Shown here: positions 1-6,176 of the stretch, in pieces
Numbering within the stretch: position 1 is the stretch's first letter
Layout: every line of letters begins with the position of its first letter
NCBI GenBank assembly: GCA_027325475.1
Contig: DAIEFO010000134.1
Span: 1-6,410 of the forward strand
From: Desulfobacteraceae bacterium
GTDB taxonomy: Bacteria; Desulfobacterota; Desulfobacteria; Desulfobacterales; Desulfatirhabdiaceae
DNA length: 6,410 bases
Direction: 5' to 3'
Program-made: the position numbers and the translations under genes
Notes under the pieces: generated by a model
What the model was told of the DNA's origin: nothing
The model's database searches: none
The model's input: only the letters and a program-made list of their open reading frames with translations

Positions 1-531
1 TCGGAAGTTCTTTTTCTGGAACGATGTCAGCGGTGCGGGTTGTGCATGAAAGTCTGTCCGACCAACGCCATTCAGCCGTCTTTGACGGAAGCGGGTGTCG
101 CCGGATTCTGGACGCCGGTCCTTCACATGATGACCGGATATTGCGAATATACCTGCACCCTTTGCGGCAGCGTATGTCCGACCGGCGCCATTCAGATGAT
201 ATCAGAGAAAGAGAAAACCACAAAGCCCATCCGGATTGGTTCCGCTTTCATCGATCGGGGCAAATGTCTTCCCTGGAGCGGCAATGCGCCCTGCATCATG
301 TGTCAGGAAGTCTGTCCGGTATCTCCGAAAGCTGTGGAATTTCGTGAAGCCGGTGTTGTCGCCATGAATGGACAGACAGAGCAGCTCAAACAGCCGTATG
401 TCAACCTTCAGCGATGTGTGGGGTGCGGCAGTTGTGAAAACAAATGCCCGGTCAAAGGCGCTCCGGCAATCCGGGTGATTGCTGCGGGGGAAAGCCGTTC
501 CGAACGAAATCAGATTCTGCTGACATCATGA
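1..531 (+). CDS. Polyferredoxin-like 4Fe-4S protein, C-terminal part (5' end outside window)
   Basis: The reading frame is open from the first base and ends in TGA at 529-531, so 176 C-terminal residues are visible. They carry sixteen cysteines in four groups: C9/C12/C15/C19 (CQRCGLCMKVCP), C48/C52/C55/C59 (CX3CX2CX3CP), C89/C98/C101/C105 (CX8CX2CX3CP) and C139/C142/C145/C149 (CVGCGSCENKCP). This spacing, with a widened first gap in the third group and the CLPW...CQEVCPVSPKA stretch, is typical of NapG/MauM-like ferredoxins that pass electrons between a membrane quinol-side partner and a soluble or periplasmic reductase. Up to four [4Fe-4S] clusters are expected. A TTG at 40 and ATG at 46 are in frame but cannot be the true start, since both fall inside the first cluster motif, after C9 and C12. 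No membrane segment is visible here; the missing N-terminus might hold one (NapH-like fusion) or a signal peptide. The partner enzyme is not in the window, so the specific role is unknown. Confidence 0.88.
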   Translation, partial: SEVLFLERCQRCGLCMKVCPTNAIQPSLTEAGVAGFWTPVLHMMTGYCEYTCTLCGSVCPTGAIQMISEKEKTTKPIRIGSAFIDRGKCLPWSGNAPCIMCQEVCPVSPKAVEFREAGVVAMNGQTEQLKQPYVNLQRCVGCGSCENKCPVKGAPAIRVIAAGESRSERNQILLTS

Positions 532-535
532 TACT

Positions 536-569
536 GGCTTTGCAGCAATACCTGCTTTTCTGCAGAGCC
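536..569 (+). other. Hairpin after the ferredoxin gene, possible weak terminator
   Basis: GGCTTTGCAG (536-545) can pair with CTGCAGAGCC (560-569), a 10-bp stem with one G-U pair and a 14-base loop, starting 4 bases after the stop codon. It lacks the following T-run of a standard intrinsic terminator, so it could be a weak terminator, a 3'-end stabiliser or chance. The rest of the 79-base gap before the glycosyltransferase shows no convincing promoter. Confidence 0.3.
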
Positions 570-610
570 GTTACCGCTTAACCGATATCACCATCCACAG
601 ATAAGACTCC

Positions 611-1876
611 ATGAAATCTTCCGAAAAGCGTATTTTACATGTTTTATCTCAACAACCCGGTAAAACGGGCAGCGGCGTCTTTCTCCAGGCAATTGTTCGC
701 CAGGCGGCCCTGAAATCGTACACTCAGCGGGTGGTTGTGGGAATGCCATCCGCGCTCCCGCATCCGGAGATTTCCGGGCTTTCGGTGGACAGCATTTTCC
801 AGGTGCGGTTTGATACGCCGGAACTGCCGTTTCCTGTGGCGGGGATGAGTGACATTATGCCGTACGTCAGCACACGGTTTTCGACATTTTCACAGGAAAT
901 GCTGAGTCGTTATCTGAAATCTTTTCAGCGGGCGCTGCAACTTGCTGTGGAGGATTTTACTCCGGATATTATCCATACACACCACCTGTGGCTGGTTACG
1001 GCTCTGGTTCGGCGGATGTTTCCGGAAATTCCTGTGGTGACTACCTGTCATGGTACGGAATTCCGTCAGTTGGGGCGGGCGCCTCATTTGATTCCTCATG
1101 TGCTGCCGGACTGTTCCAGGGTTCATGCGGCTATGGCGCTGCATCCCTATCAGTTCACCCAAATCCGGGATATTTATGGCATTCCGGCGCATCGTATTCA
1201 TGTTATCGGTGCGGGATACCGCGAAGACATTTTTTGCCGTGCCGACGATGAGGAATGTGATGGCACCCTGCCAATAAAGCTTCAGGTGGCGTACGCAGGT
1301 AAAATCAGCAGACCCAAAGGGGTGCCATGGCTGATTGAGGCGTTATCCCATGTCGTCATTCCGGATGGCTGCCGGCTTGTGGCAAAGTTCGCCGGTTCTA
1401 CCGGAGATGCGGATGCGGTGGATATGTCCTGTGCCGTGCATCGTCCGGATTGCCAGATAGAGTTTGTGGGTGCGCTGTCTCAGGAAGCGTTGGCGGATGT
1501 GTTGCGCGCCTCGCAGGTTTTTGTGCTGCCGTCTTTCTTCGAAGGATTGCCGCTGGTAGTGCTGGAAGCCCTGGCTTGTGGATGCCGGGTGGTGGTGACA
1601 GACCTGCCGGGTCTGGATACGTGGCTGCCGCCGGCTCTGGAAGAAAACGGATTTGTGGAGCGGGTACCCATGCCGCGGCTGATTCGGACGGATGAGCCGG
1701 TAACCGCTGATTTGCCTGAATTTGTAAAGAATCTTTCAGCGGCTGTCAGCCGTCAGCTTGAACGGAGCCACCGTCGTGCATCCGAAGGGAATACCTGTGT
1801 GGCGTCTTGTGTCCAGGCGCTGGGATGGCGTTCGATTTTTGAAAAAATCGAAAACGTTTATCGGGATGCAATATAA
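611..1876 (+). CDS. Family 4 glycosyltransferase (GT-B fold)
   Basis: A complete 421-residue protein, a usual length for family-4 glycosyltransferases. It should transfer a sugar from a nucleotide-sugar donor to a growing glycan, at the cytoplasmic face of the membrane. The N-terminal acceptor domain opens with a beta strand and Gly-rich turn (ILHVLSQQPGKTGSGVF, residues 8-24), and has DIIHTHHLW (119-127) and TCHGTE (145-150). The C-terminal donor domain starts near VAYAGKISRPKG (226-237), where the basic residues typically contact the donor phosphates. It holds the family's EX7E motif as E311 and E319 in FFEGLPLVVLEALACG. No membrane segment or signal peptide is seen. The ATG at 611 has only a poor Shine-Dalgarno (AGATAAG region), but the N-terminus begins exactly at the expected first strand. 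It is co-directional with the ferredoxin gene and convergent with the DUF2520 gene. The sugar, the acceptor and the pathway (exopolysaccharide, lipopolysaccharide or other) cannot be inferred, as no other glycan gene is present. Confidence 0.88.
   Translation: MKSSEKRILHVLSQQPGKTGSGVFLQAIVRQAALKSYTQRVVVGMPSALPHPEISGLSVDSIFQVRFDTPELPFPVAGMSDIMPYVSTRFSTFSQEMLSRYLKSFQRALQLAVEDFTPDIIHTHHLWLVTALVRRMFPEIPVVTTCHGTEFRQLGRAPHLIPHVLPDCSRVHAAMALHPYQFTQIRDIYGIPAHRIHVIGAGYREDIFCRADDEECDGTLPIKLQVAYAGKISRPKGVPWLIEALSHVVIPDGCRLVAKFAGSTGDADAVDMSCAVHRPDCQIEFVGALSQEALADVLRASQVFVLPSFFEGLPLVVLEALACGCRVVVTDLPGLDTWLPPALEENGFVERVPMPRLIRTDEPVTADLPEFVKNLSAAVSRQLERSHRRASEGNTCVASCVQALGWRSIFEKIENVYRDAI
1831..1852. repeat. 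10-bp inverted repeat inside the 3' end of the glycosyltransferase gene
   Basis: TTCGATTTTT (1831-1840) and AAAAATCGAA (1843-1852) are perfect reverse complements separated by GA. The palindrome lies 21 bases before the TAA stop at 1874, in the convergent junction between the two gene sets. It encodes the residues around SIFEKIEN, so it may be a coincidence of coding sequence. A bidirectional transcription stop is possible but no T-run follows the stem on either strand. Confidence 0.4.
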
Positions 1877-1958
1877 CAGCGGATGTCAGGAACGTTTTCC
1901 AGCTAAAGCCGTTTTTCTGCTCAGACAGTTGTCAGGAACTCACCGGACGGTGATACCC

Positions 1959-2849
1959 TCAGGAAACAGGCGGCTCTTGCCGCCCCCATACTTTCTGCAA
2001 GACGCTGAATCCGTCTTCAGATATCCGGTTACCCTCCCTGGCCAGAAGCGCCGTATAATGCACCAGACACCGATACAGGGGAAGTATGTCTGGCATGGCT
2101 TCTTCTATTGCCCGGATATGCGTTTCGATGGTCTGAAGATCGCCGCGGACGACCGGCCCGGTAAGCGCCTGATAAACGCCAGCCCGCTCGATGTTGGCCA
2201 GCGTGCCGTCAATCAGCGGTTTCAGCACCACGAGGGCGTCTTCCGAAGACACCCCTGCCTGTTGAATCATCCGGGAAGCGGCCCCCATCAGCGTCACCAG
2301 AAAATTGGAGGCGACCACTGCCGCCGCGTGATAGAGCGGTTTCCCGGAAGTTGCGATGTGAAGTGGTGTTGCTTCCAGATCCTCGATGATCCGGGTTGCC
2401 AGCGATATGGCCGCGGCGTCGCCCTCAATGGCTGCCCGTATGCCTCTGAATGGGTTCCGCGATAAATCCACAGAGGCAAAGCTTTGCAGCGGATGCATGG
2501 AGCCAATCCATGCCTGATTCTGATGCGCCGCTGAAAGGATGGTCGAAGCATGGGCGCCGGAGCAGTGCAGTACCACAGCGCCTACAGAAAAACCACCATG
2601 CCGGGCGATGTCATTGCATACGGACGCGATGGCCCCGTCCGGTGTCGTCAGAAATACAACATCCGCTCCGGGCGTTATCTCCCATGGCTGATCGGTTGCG
2701 GCGGCGGCGTGACAGAGCGCCGCCACTTTCTGCGCAGACGTCCGGTGAAGGCTCGATGTTCCGATAATCGGCCATGATCTGTCCGAAAGTGTTTTAGCCA
2801 GGGCTGTGCCCATGCGTCCGCAACCGACAATGGCGATGGATGGTTTCAT
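1959..2849 (-). CDS. Rossmann-fold / DUF2520 domain protein (putative NAD(P)-dependent oxidoreductase)
   Basis: A complete 296-residue protein. The N-terminus is a dinucleotide-binding Rossmann fold: IAIVGCGRMGTAL (5-17) has the GxGxxG glycines at 9, 11 and 14, followed by the strand VVFLTTPD (64-71) and VVLHCSGAH (92-100). GSMHPLQSF (116-124) links to the C-terminal helical DUF2520 domain, with PLYHAAAVVASNF (171-183) and ALTGPVVRGD (228-237). This layout resembles the 6-phosphogluconate/3-hydroxyisobutyrate dehydrogenase and F420-dependent reductase superfamily. The reaction of DUF2520 proteins is not established; in actinobacteria members sit beside pantothenate genes (for example Rv3603c next to panC), but no such gene is seen here. 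The ATG at 2849 is well supported: AAGGGAG at 2856-2862 lies 6 bases upstream. It is the last gene of the minus-strand series, 172 bases after the permease, and may be co-transcribed with it or carry its own promoter. It is likely cytoplasmic. Confidence 0.87.
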   Translation of the reverse strand: MKPSIAIVGCGRMGTALAKTLSDRSWPIIGTSSLHRTSAQKVAALCHAAAATDQPWEITPGADVVFLTTPDGAIASVCNDIARHGGFSVGAVVLHCSGAHASTILSAAHQNQAWIGSMHPLQSFASVDLSRNPFRGIRAAIEGDAAAISLATRIIEDLEATPLHIATSGKPLYHAAAVVASNFLVTLMGAASRMIQQAGVSSEDALVVLKPLIDGTLANIERAGVYQALTGPVVRGDLQTIETHIRAIEEAMPDILPLYRCLVHYTALLAREGNRISEDGFSVLQKVWGRQEPPVS

Positions 2850-2997
2850 GTTTTACTCCCTTGCAATGTTTGGGTACACCCGGCATGGGCGTGAACGTAT
2901 GGGGTGAAAATCCCCTGTGTGGATTCTGCCACTGAGTTATATCACTGACATAAATACGAACCAAAGGCAAGAGCTGAACCGCTTCATTTTTCGTCAT
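2794..2997 (-). CDS. Doubtful small ORF (67 codons) between permease and DUF2520 gene
   Basis: An ATG at 2997 follows the permease stop codon by 24 bases and has a good Shine-Dalgarno (GGAG at 3003-3006, spacing 5). The ORF runs into the DUF2520 gene and overlaps its first 56 bases in another frame. The first residues (MTKNEAVQLLPLVRIYVSDI) look protein-like. The remainder is rich in His, Pro and Arg, and its last 18 codons are simply the shifted frame of the DUF2520 start. I recognise no family. It could be a remnant of a lost gene, a leader that couples DUF2520 translation to the permease message, or non-coding. It is the only content I can suggest for the 172-base gap. Confidence 0.22.
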   Translation of the reverse strand: MTKNEAVQLLPLVRIYVSDITQWQNPHRGFSPHTFTPMPGVPKHCKGVKHETIHRHCRLRTHGHSPG

Positions 2998-3021
2998 ATT
3001 CGCTCCGGGCAGGGCTGATGA

Positions 3022-4335
3022 TTAATACAATAACGATGCGACCATGATACAAAGGGCATTCGTAACCATGGGAGCCAGAAGCGCCAGGATGAAAATATAT
3101 TTGTAAGCTTCCTTATGCGTCAGGCCTACCACGGCGAGTGCTGTAATCACAGCGCCGTTATGCGGCATTACATCCAGTCCGGCTGTGGAGAGACTGGCTA
3201 TCCGGTGGATGACTTCCGGATTGATTCCCATGGCAAGAAAATGTTTGGCAAAGAGTTCCATAGCGATTCCAATGCCTCCGGATGCGGAACCGGTCACTCC
3301 GCACATCAACTGAGTCGCGAGGGAAAGTGAAATCAGTGGCGTACCCGGAATGCTCAAGAGGGCGGAGGAAATGGCTTTGAATCCGATAACGGTTCCGACC
3401 ACTGTTCCGAAAGCAACATCAGCGCAGGTATTGATGAGCGGAATGGCGGAATTTGTCCCTCCGGTTATAAGCGTCTTGCGTTTGTTGGGTAACTGCTTGT
3501 AGAAGACAATCAAACCGGTGAATGTCCCTGCCAATAACGACCAAATGATATCTACATTCAATACATTCAACAAAATGAGCAATACGATAGACGGCAGGAA
3601 GGCAATCCAGATATTCGGTAAATTCTTCTCGTCATCCTCCGTGGTCCCATCTTTTACAGCGTGCGGATCGGATCCTTCATAACCTTCTCCCCGGCACTTT
3701 GAACGTTTAATGATCCAGCCCAAAAGGAAATAGTTAAGGATGATTATTGCGGCCGATGCAAAGAGACCCAATGCCGGTGCTGCCATCGCCGTTGTTCCCA
3801 GATACTTTGTCGGGATGATGTTCTGTATTTGAGGGGTGCCCGGGAGCATGCTCATGACAAAAGTCGCTACTCCGAAAAAGTAGATTCCGGGAAAAAGATG
3901 CCATGATAAATCTATTTCCTTGAAAAGGGGACGGGCAACGGGTACGACTACAAAGAGGATGACAAAAACGCTGACCCCGCCATACCCGAGCAGGCCGCAG
4001 ACTGCAACAATCGCCATGACCACATGTAATTCATTCTTTTTCCCCGTGAGCCGGAGAATGAAAGCAGCTATTTTTTTAGCCGCTCCGCTGTCTTCCATTA
4101 CTTTGCCGAATATGGTTCCCATCAGGAAGAGGAGAAAGAATTTCATGGCAAAAGATGAGAAGCCTTTCATGTAGATTTCGTTCAATCCCGTTAACAGATT
4201 GACTTGTGAAAAGGCGAGGACGATGATTGCGGCAATAGGCGCAATGATGATAACGCTCCATCCCCTAAGGGCCAAAATGACAAGTGTTGCCAGACCGACA
4301 AAAATACCGATCACGCTTAACATTTGAGGATCCAT
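3022..4335 (-). CDS. GntP-family permease (proton/organic acid symporter type)
   Basis: A complete 437-residue, strongly hydrophobic protein with roughly a dozen membrane segments, matching the gluconate:H+ symporter (GntP) family in length and layout. Membrane segments are visible at about 5-23, 25-43, 63-80, 104-134, 147-166, 184-209, 243-259, 262-280, 300-345, 385-405 and 412-435. Family-type stretches include GLLGYGGVSVFVILFVVVP (114-132), MLPGTPQIQN (163-172) and AGLDVMPHNGAVITAL (385-400). A charged cytoplasmic loop at about 210-240 (RSKCRGEGYEGSD..., DDEK) separates the two halves. Family members import gluconate, hydroxybutyrate and other small carboxylates. The gene follows the acyl-CoA ligase by 134 bases on the same strand, so it likely supplies the acid that the ligase activates; the substrate itself is not deducible. 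The ATG at 4335 is fixed by an excellent AGGAGG site 8 bases upstream, which lies in a small hairpin. Confidence 0.88.
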   Translation of the reverse strand: MDPQMLSVIGIFVGLATLVILALRGWSVIIIAPIAAIIVLAFSQVNLLTGLNEIYMKGFSSFAMKFFLLFLMGTIFGKVMEDSGAAKKIAAFILRLTGKKNELHVVMAIVAVCGLLGYGGVSVFVILFVVVPVARPLFKEIDLSWHLFPGIYFFGVATFVMSMLPGTPQIQNIIPTKYLGTTAMAAPALGLFASAAIIILNYFLLGWIIKRSKCRGEGYEGSDPHAVKDGTTEDDEKNLPNIWIAFLPSIVLLILLNVLNVDIIWSLLAGTFTGLIVFYKQLPNKRKTLITGGTNSAIPLINTCADVAFGTVVGTVIGFKAISSALLSIPGTPLISLSLATQLMCGVTGSASGGIGIAMELFAKHFLAMGINPEVIHRIASLSTAGLDVMPHNGAVITALAVVGLTHKEAYKYIFILALLAPMVTNALCIMVASLLY

Positions 4336-4336
4336 A

Positions 4337-4354
4337 AATAAAGCCTCCTTTATT
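4337..4354 (-). promoter_or_regulatory. Ribosome-binding site of the permease set in a perfect hairpin
   Basis: On the minus strand the sequence AATAAAG-GAGG-CTTTATT forms a perfect 7-bp inverted repeat (4348-4354 with 4337-4343) whose 4-base loop is the GAGG of the Shine-Dalgarno. The stem ends one base before the permease ATG. The stem is mostly A-U, so it should be weak; it might present or mask the site depending on conditions. The sequence is seen directly; any regulatory role is inference. Confidence 0.45.
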
Positions 4355-4373
4355 GAATTAAATGATTGTTATA

Positions 4374-4388
4374 AACCCAATGCGGGTT
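4374..4388 (-). other. Small inverted repeat in the ligase-permease gap
   Basis: AACCC (4374-4378) and GGGTT (4384-4388) flank a 5-base spacer. The stem is only 5 bp with no T-run, too weak to call a terminator. Otherwise the 134-base gap between ligase and permease holds no ORF or convincing terminator, which fits read-through from ligase to permease. Confidence 0.2.
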
Positions 4389-4469
4389 ACCGTATTGTGA
4401 TACAGTCTCATAGCCGGGGGCGATTACTCAGAAGATTTCCTCTTCCTTTTGTCTTGTTCACGGCGTTCT

Positions 4470-5999
4470 TTATGCATCATTTTGATTTTTCACCATTTCT
4501 CTTAATTTGCGTTTAAGAAGCTTGCCCGTGGGCCCTTGGGGTAACGATTTTGCAAATTCGACCAAACGTGGGGCTTTAAACTTGGCAATGCGGCTGCGGA
4601 CGTAATCGATGATCTCCTTTTCCGTCGCTTCCTGGCCCTCTTTCAGCACGATATAGGCTTTTGCGAGTTCCCCTTTGTCCGTATCAGGAATGCCGATGAC
4701 AGCGGCCATTCTCACCTTGGCGTGGGTGTAGAGCACTTCTTCGATTTCTGCGGGATAAATGTTTTGCCCACCCGTGATGATCAGATCCTGCTTGCGGTCG
4801 GCGACAGCCAGATACCCATGTTTATCCACACTTCCGATATCGCCGCTGTGAAACCATCCATTGCGATATACTTCGGCATTGACATCCGGTCTATTCAGAT
4901 ACCCATGAATGGAAAAGCAATCACCCTTGAGAACGATCTCGCCCGTCTGGCCAACGGGTACCTCATTATCATCATCATCGACTATTTTAATAAGACAGTT
5001 GGATAGGGGGGGGCCGGAGGTGTTTTCCTTCCGGACGCCGATATAAGGATTAAGCGTCGTAAACCCGCATCCTTCGGTCTGTCCATACCCTTCCAGATGC
5101 GTCACGCCAAAAGTTTTTTCAATCTGCCGGATGACTTCACCCGGGCAATGGGCGCCGCCCGAATTGGTCACGCGAAGCGATGATACATCATCATGGCCCT
5201 CTTTGAATTCATGAAGAAAATAGGAAAACATGGTGGGCGTACCTGCGAAGTAAGTCCCTTTATATTTTCTGATCGTATCAAGGACCTTGCGAGCGTCAAA
5301 ACGGTCGACAACCACAACCGCCGCACCCATATAAAACGCGCTCATCATGACCACACTGATGGCGAAATTGTTGTACATTGGCAGACCACAGACGAAGCGG
5401 TCCTCGCGGGTGAATTTATTGCGGGTGCAACAACCCATGACGTTCGAAAGGATGGAACGGTGCGTTTGCGTTGCGCCTTTAGGACGGCCCGTTGTACCGG
5501 ACGTGTAAATGACGCTCACAATGTCATCAATGCCGTAAGTAACCTCCGGAGCGGTGTCAATACCTGTGAATACTTTATCGAGAGCAATGGTGCCTTTGTC
5601 CGCAGGGCCATTGGCGATGATGACATGTTGAAGGGCGGGAAGGTCTTTTTTGACAGATACATTGGCTTCCCATAAGGCTGCGTCTGCGATAATCGCGCAT
5701 GCTCCGGAATTCTCACCGATATATTTGATCTCATGAGGCCTGTACATGACATTCAGGGGGATAACCGTGGCGCCGGCCCTGATGATTGCGTAATGGATGA
5801 TGATAAACTCGACTGAGTTGGGAATTTGCGTCATGACGAAATCTCCCCGTTTGATGCCCAGTTTGATTAAACCATTTGTGAGCTTATTGATCTCTTGATT
5901 TAATTCCTTGTAGGTTAACTGCCGTTCTTCAAACATAACGGCAACTCTGTCGGGCTCATATTGTGCAGCACCTTCTAGCATATCACTGATAGTTTCCAC
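4470..5999 (-). CDS. Acyl-CoA ligase (AMP-dependent synthetase, class I adenylate-forming enzyme)
   Basis: A complete 509-residue cytoplasmic enzyme that should activate a carboxylic acid with ATP to an acyl-adenylate and then form the CoA thioester. All core motifs are intact: the phosphate-binding loop YTSGTTGRPKG (165-175), GYGQTEG (304-310), WFHSGD (382-387), DRKQDLIITGGQNIYP (401-416) with following AEIEE, and C-terminal PTGKLLKR (490-497) with the probable adenylation lysine K493. Length and motifs match medium/long-chain fatty acid:CoA ligases (CaiC/FadD-like), but benzoate-like or dicarboxylic substrates cannot be excluded. The start is GTG at 5999, supported by GGGAGG at 6008-6013 with 8-base spacing and by alignment with the truncated copy just upstream, whose start falls at the same place; the first in-frame ATG is codon 7. 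The permease follows on the same strand. Bases 5006-5013 are a run of eight C (coding strand) within SGPPLSN; the frame is intact. Confidence 0.92.
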   Translation of the reverse strand: METISDMLEGAAQYEPDRVAVMFEERQLTYKELNQEINKLTNGLIKLGIKRGDFVMTQIPNSVEFIIIHYAIIRAGATVIPLNVMYRPHEIKYIGENSGACAIIADAALWEANVSVKKDLPALQHVIIANGPADKGTIALDKVFTGIDTAPEVTYGIDDIVSVIYTSGTTGRPKGATQTHRSILSNVMGCCTRNKFTREDRFVCGLPMYNNFAISVVMMSAFYMGAAVVVVDRFDARKVLDTIRKYKGTYFAGTPTMFSYFLHEFKEGHDDVSSLRVTNSGGAHCPGEVIRQIEKTFGVTHLEGYGQTEGCGFTTLNPYIGVRKENTSGPPLSNCLIKIVDDDDNEVPVGQTGEIVLKGDCFSIHGYLNRPDVNAEVYRNGWFHSGDIGSVDKHGYLAVADRKQDLIITGGQNIYPAEIEEVLYTHAKVRMAAVIGIPDTDKGELAKAYIVLKEGQEATEKEIIDYVRSRIAKFKAPRLVEFAKSLPQGPTGKLLKRKLREMVKNQNDA

Positions 6000-6007
6000 T
6001 TGTCTTT

Positions 6008-6013
6008 CCTCCC
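6008..6013 (-). promoter_or_regulatory. Ribosome-binding site deciding the GTG start of the ligase
   Basis: GGGAGG on the minus strand lies 8 bases before GTG (5999-5997) and in the 19-base gap after the stop of the 41-codon upstream ORF. This closeness allows ribosomes ending on the short ORF to re-initiate on the ligase. Confidence 0.75.
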
Positions 6014-6018
6014 ACCTG

Positions 6019-6144
6019 TCATAATTTAAGATTATTCAGCGCGCCTGTTCCTTTGTACGTTATCTGACATTCCCCGAAAATGACGGTAACTTTATCCGGT
6101 TCATACCGTTCAGTGCTTTGGAGCATTTCAATGAGGGTCTGCAT
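6019..6144 (-). pseudogene. Truncated N-terminal copy of an acyl-CoA ligase (41 codons), possible leader ORF
   Basis: An ATG at 6144 opens 41 codons ending in TGA (6021-6019). The product starts MQTLIEMLQSTERYEPDKV and continues to QITYKGTG. It aligns without gaps to the first 31 residues of the downstream ligase (METISDMLEGAAQYEPDRV...QLTYK): 16 of 31 residues are identical and many others similar. By my count about 63 of 93 bases match, with most differences silent or conservative, so it is an old, separately evolved paralogue rather than a recent copy. Homology fades after TYK; adding a one-base shift at AAAGGA restores E-Q-A-R in the position of the ligase E-L-N-Q, suggesting frameshift decay. 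All catalytic motifs are missing. It still has a Shine-Dalgarno (AAAGGAAA at 6151-6158, spacing about 8 from the AGGA core). It stops 19 bases before the intact ligase. It may be a dead gene remnant, or retained as a short translated leader. Confidence 0.72.
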
Positions 6145-6176
6145 GAGTTGTTTCCTTTCGTCAATTTGTAAGGCTG

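Noticed and set aside
24..347. 107-codon plus-strand ORF overlapping the ferredoxin gene
   Set aside because: It is a shifted frame of the ferredoxin gene, with Arg/His/Ser-rich composition and no motif.
1884..1939. 10-bp direct repeat TGTCAGGAAC (1884-1893 and 1930-1939) in the convergent gap
   Set aside because: It is short and unlinked to any structure; possibly chance, and it is not an attachment site because no integrase or tRNA is present.
1941..1952. CACCG-GA-CGGTG palindrome after the DUF2520 gene as a terminator
   Set aside because: The stem is 5 bp with a 2-base loop and no T-run, so it is too weak to call.
1758..2465. 235-codon plus-strand ORF opposite the DUF2520 gene
   Set aside because: It is the antisense shadow of the DUF2520 gene, runs across the end of the glycosyltransferase, and has Pro/Arg-rich content without a recognisable domain.
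4965..4980. ATC triplet repeat in the ligase
   Set aside because: It simply encodes a short Asp run (DDDDNE) in a surface loop; too short to be a meaningful microsatellite.
5193..5675. 160-codon plus-strand ORF opposite the ligase
   Set aside because: It lies antisense to conserved ligase motifs, and its sequence resembles no family known to me.
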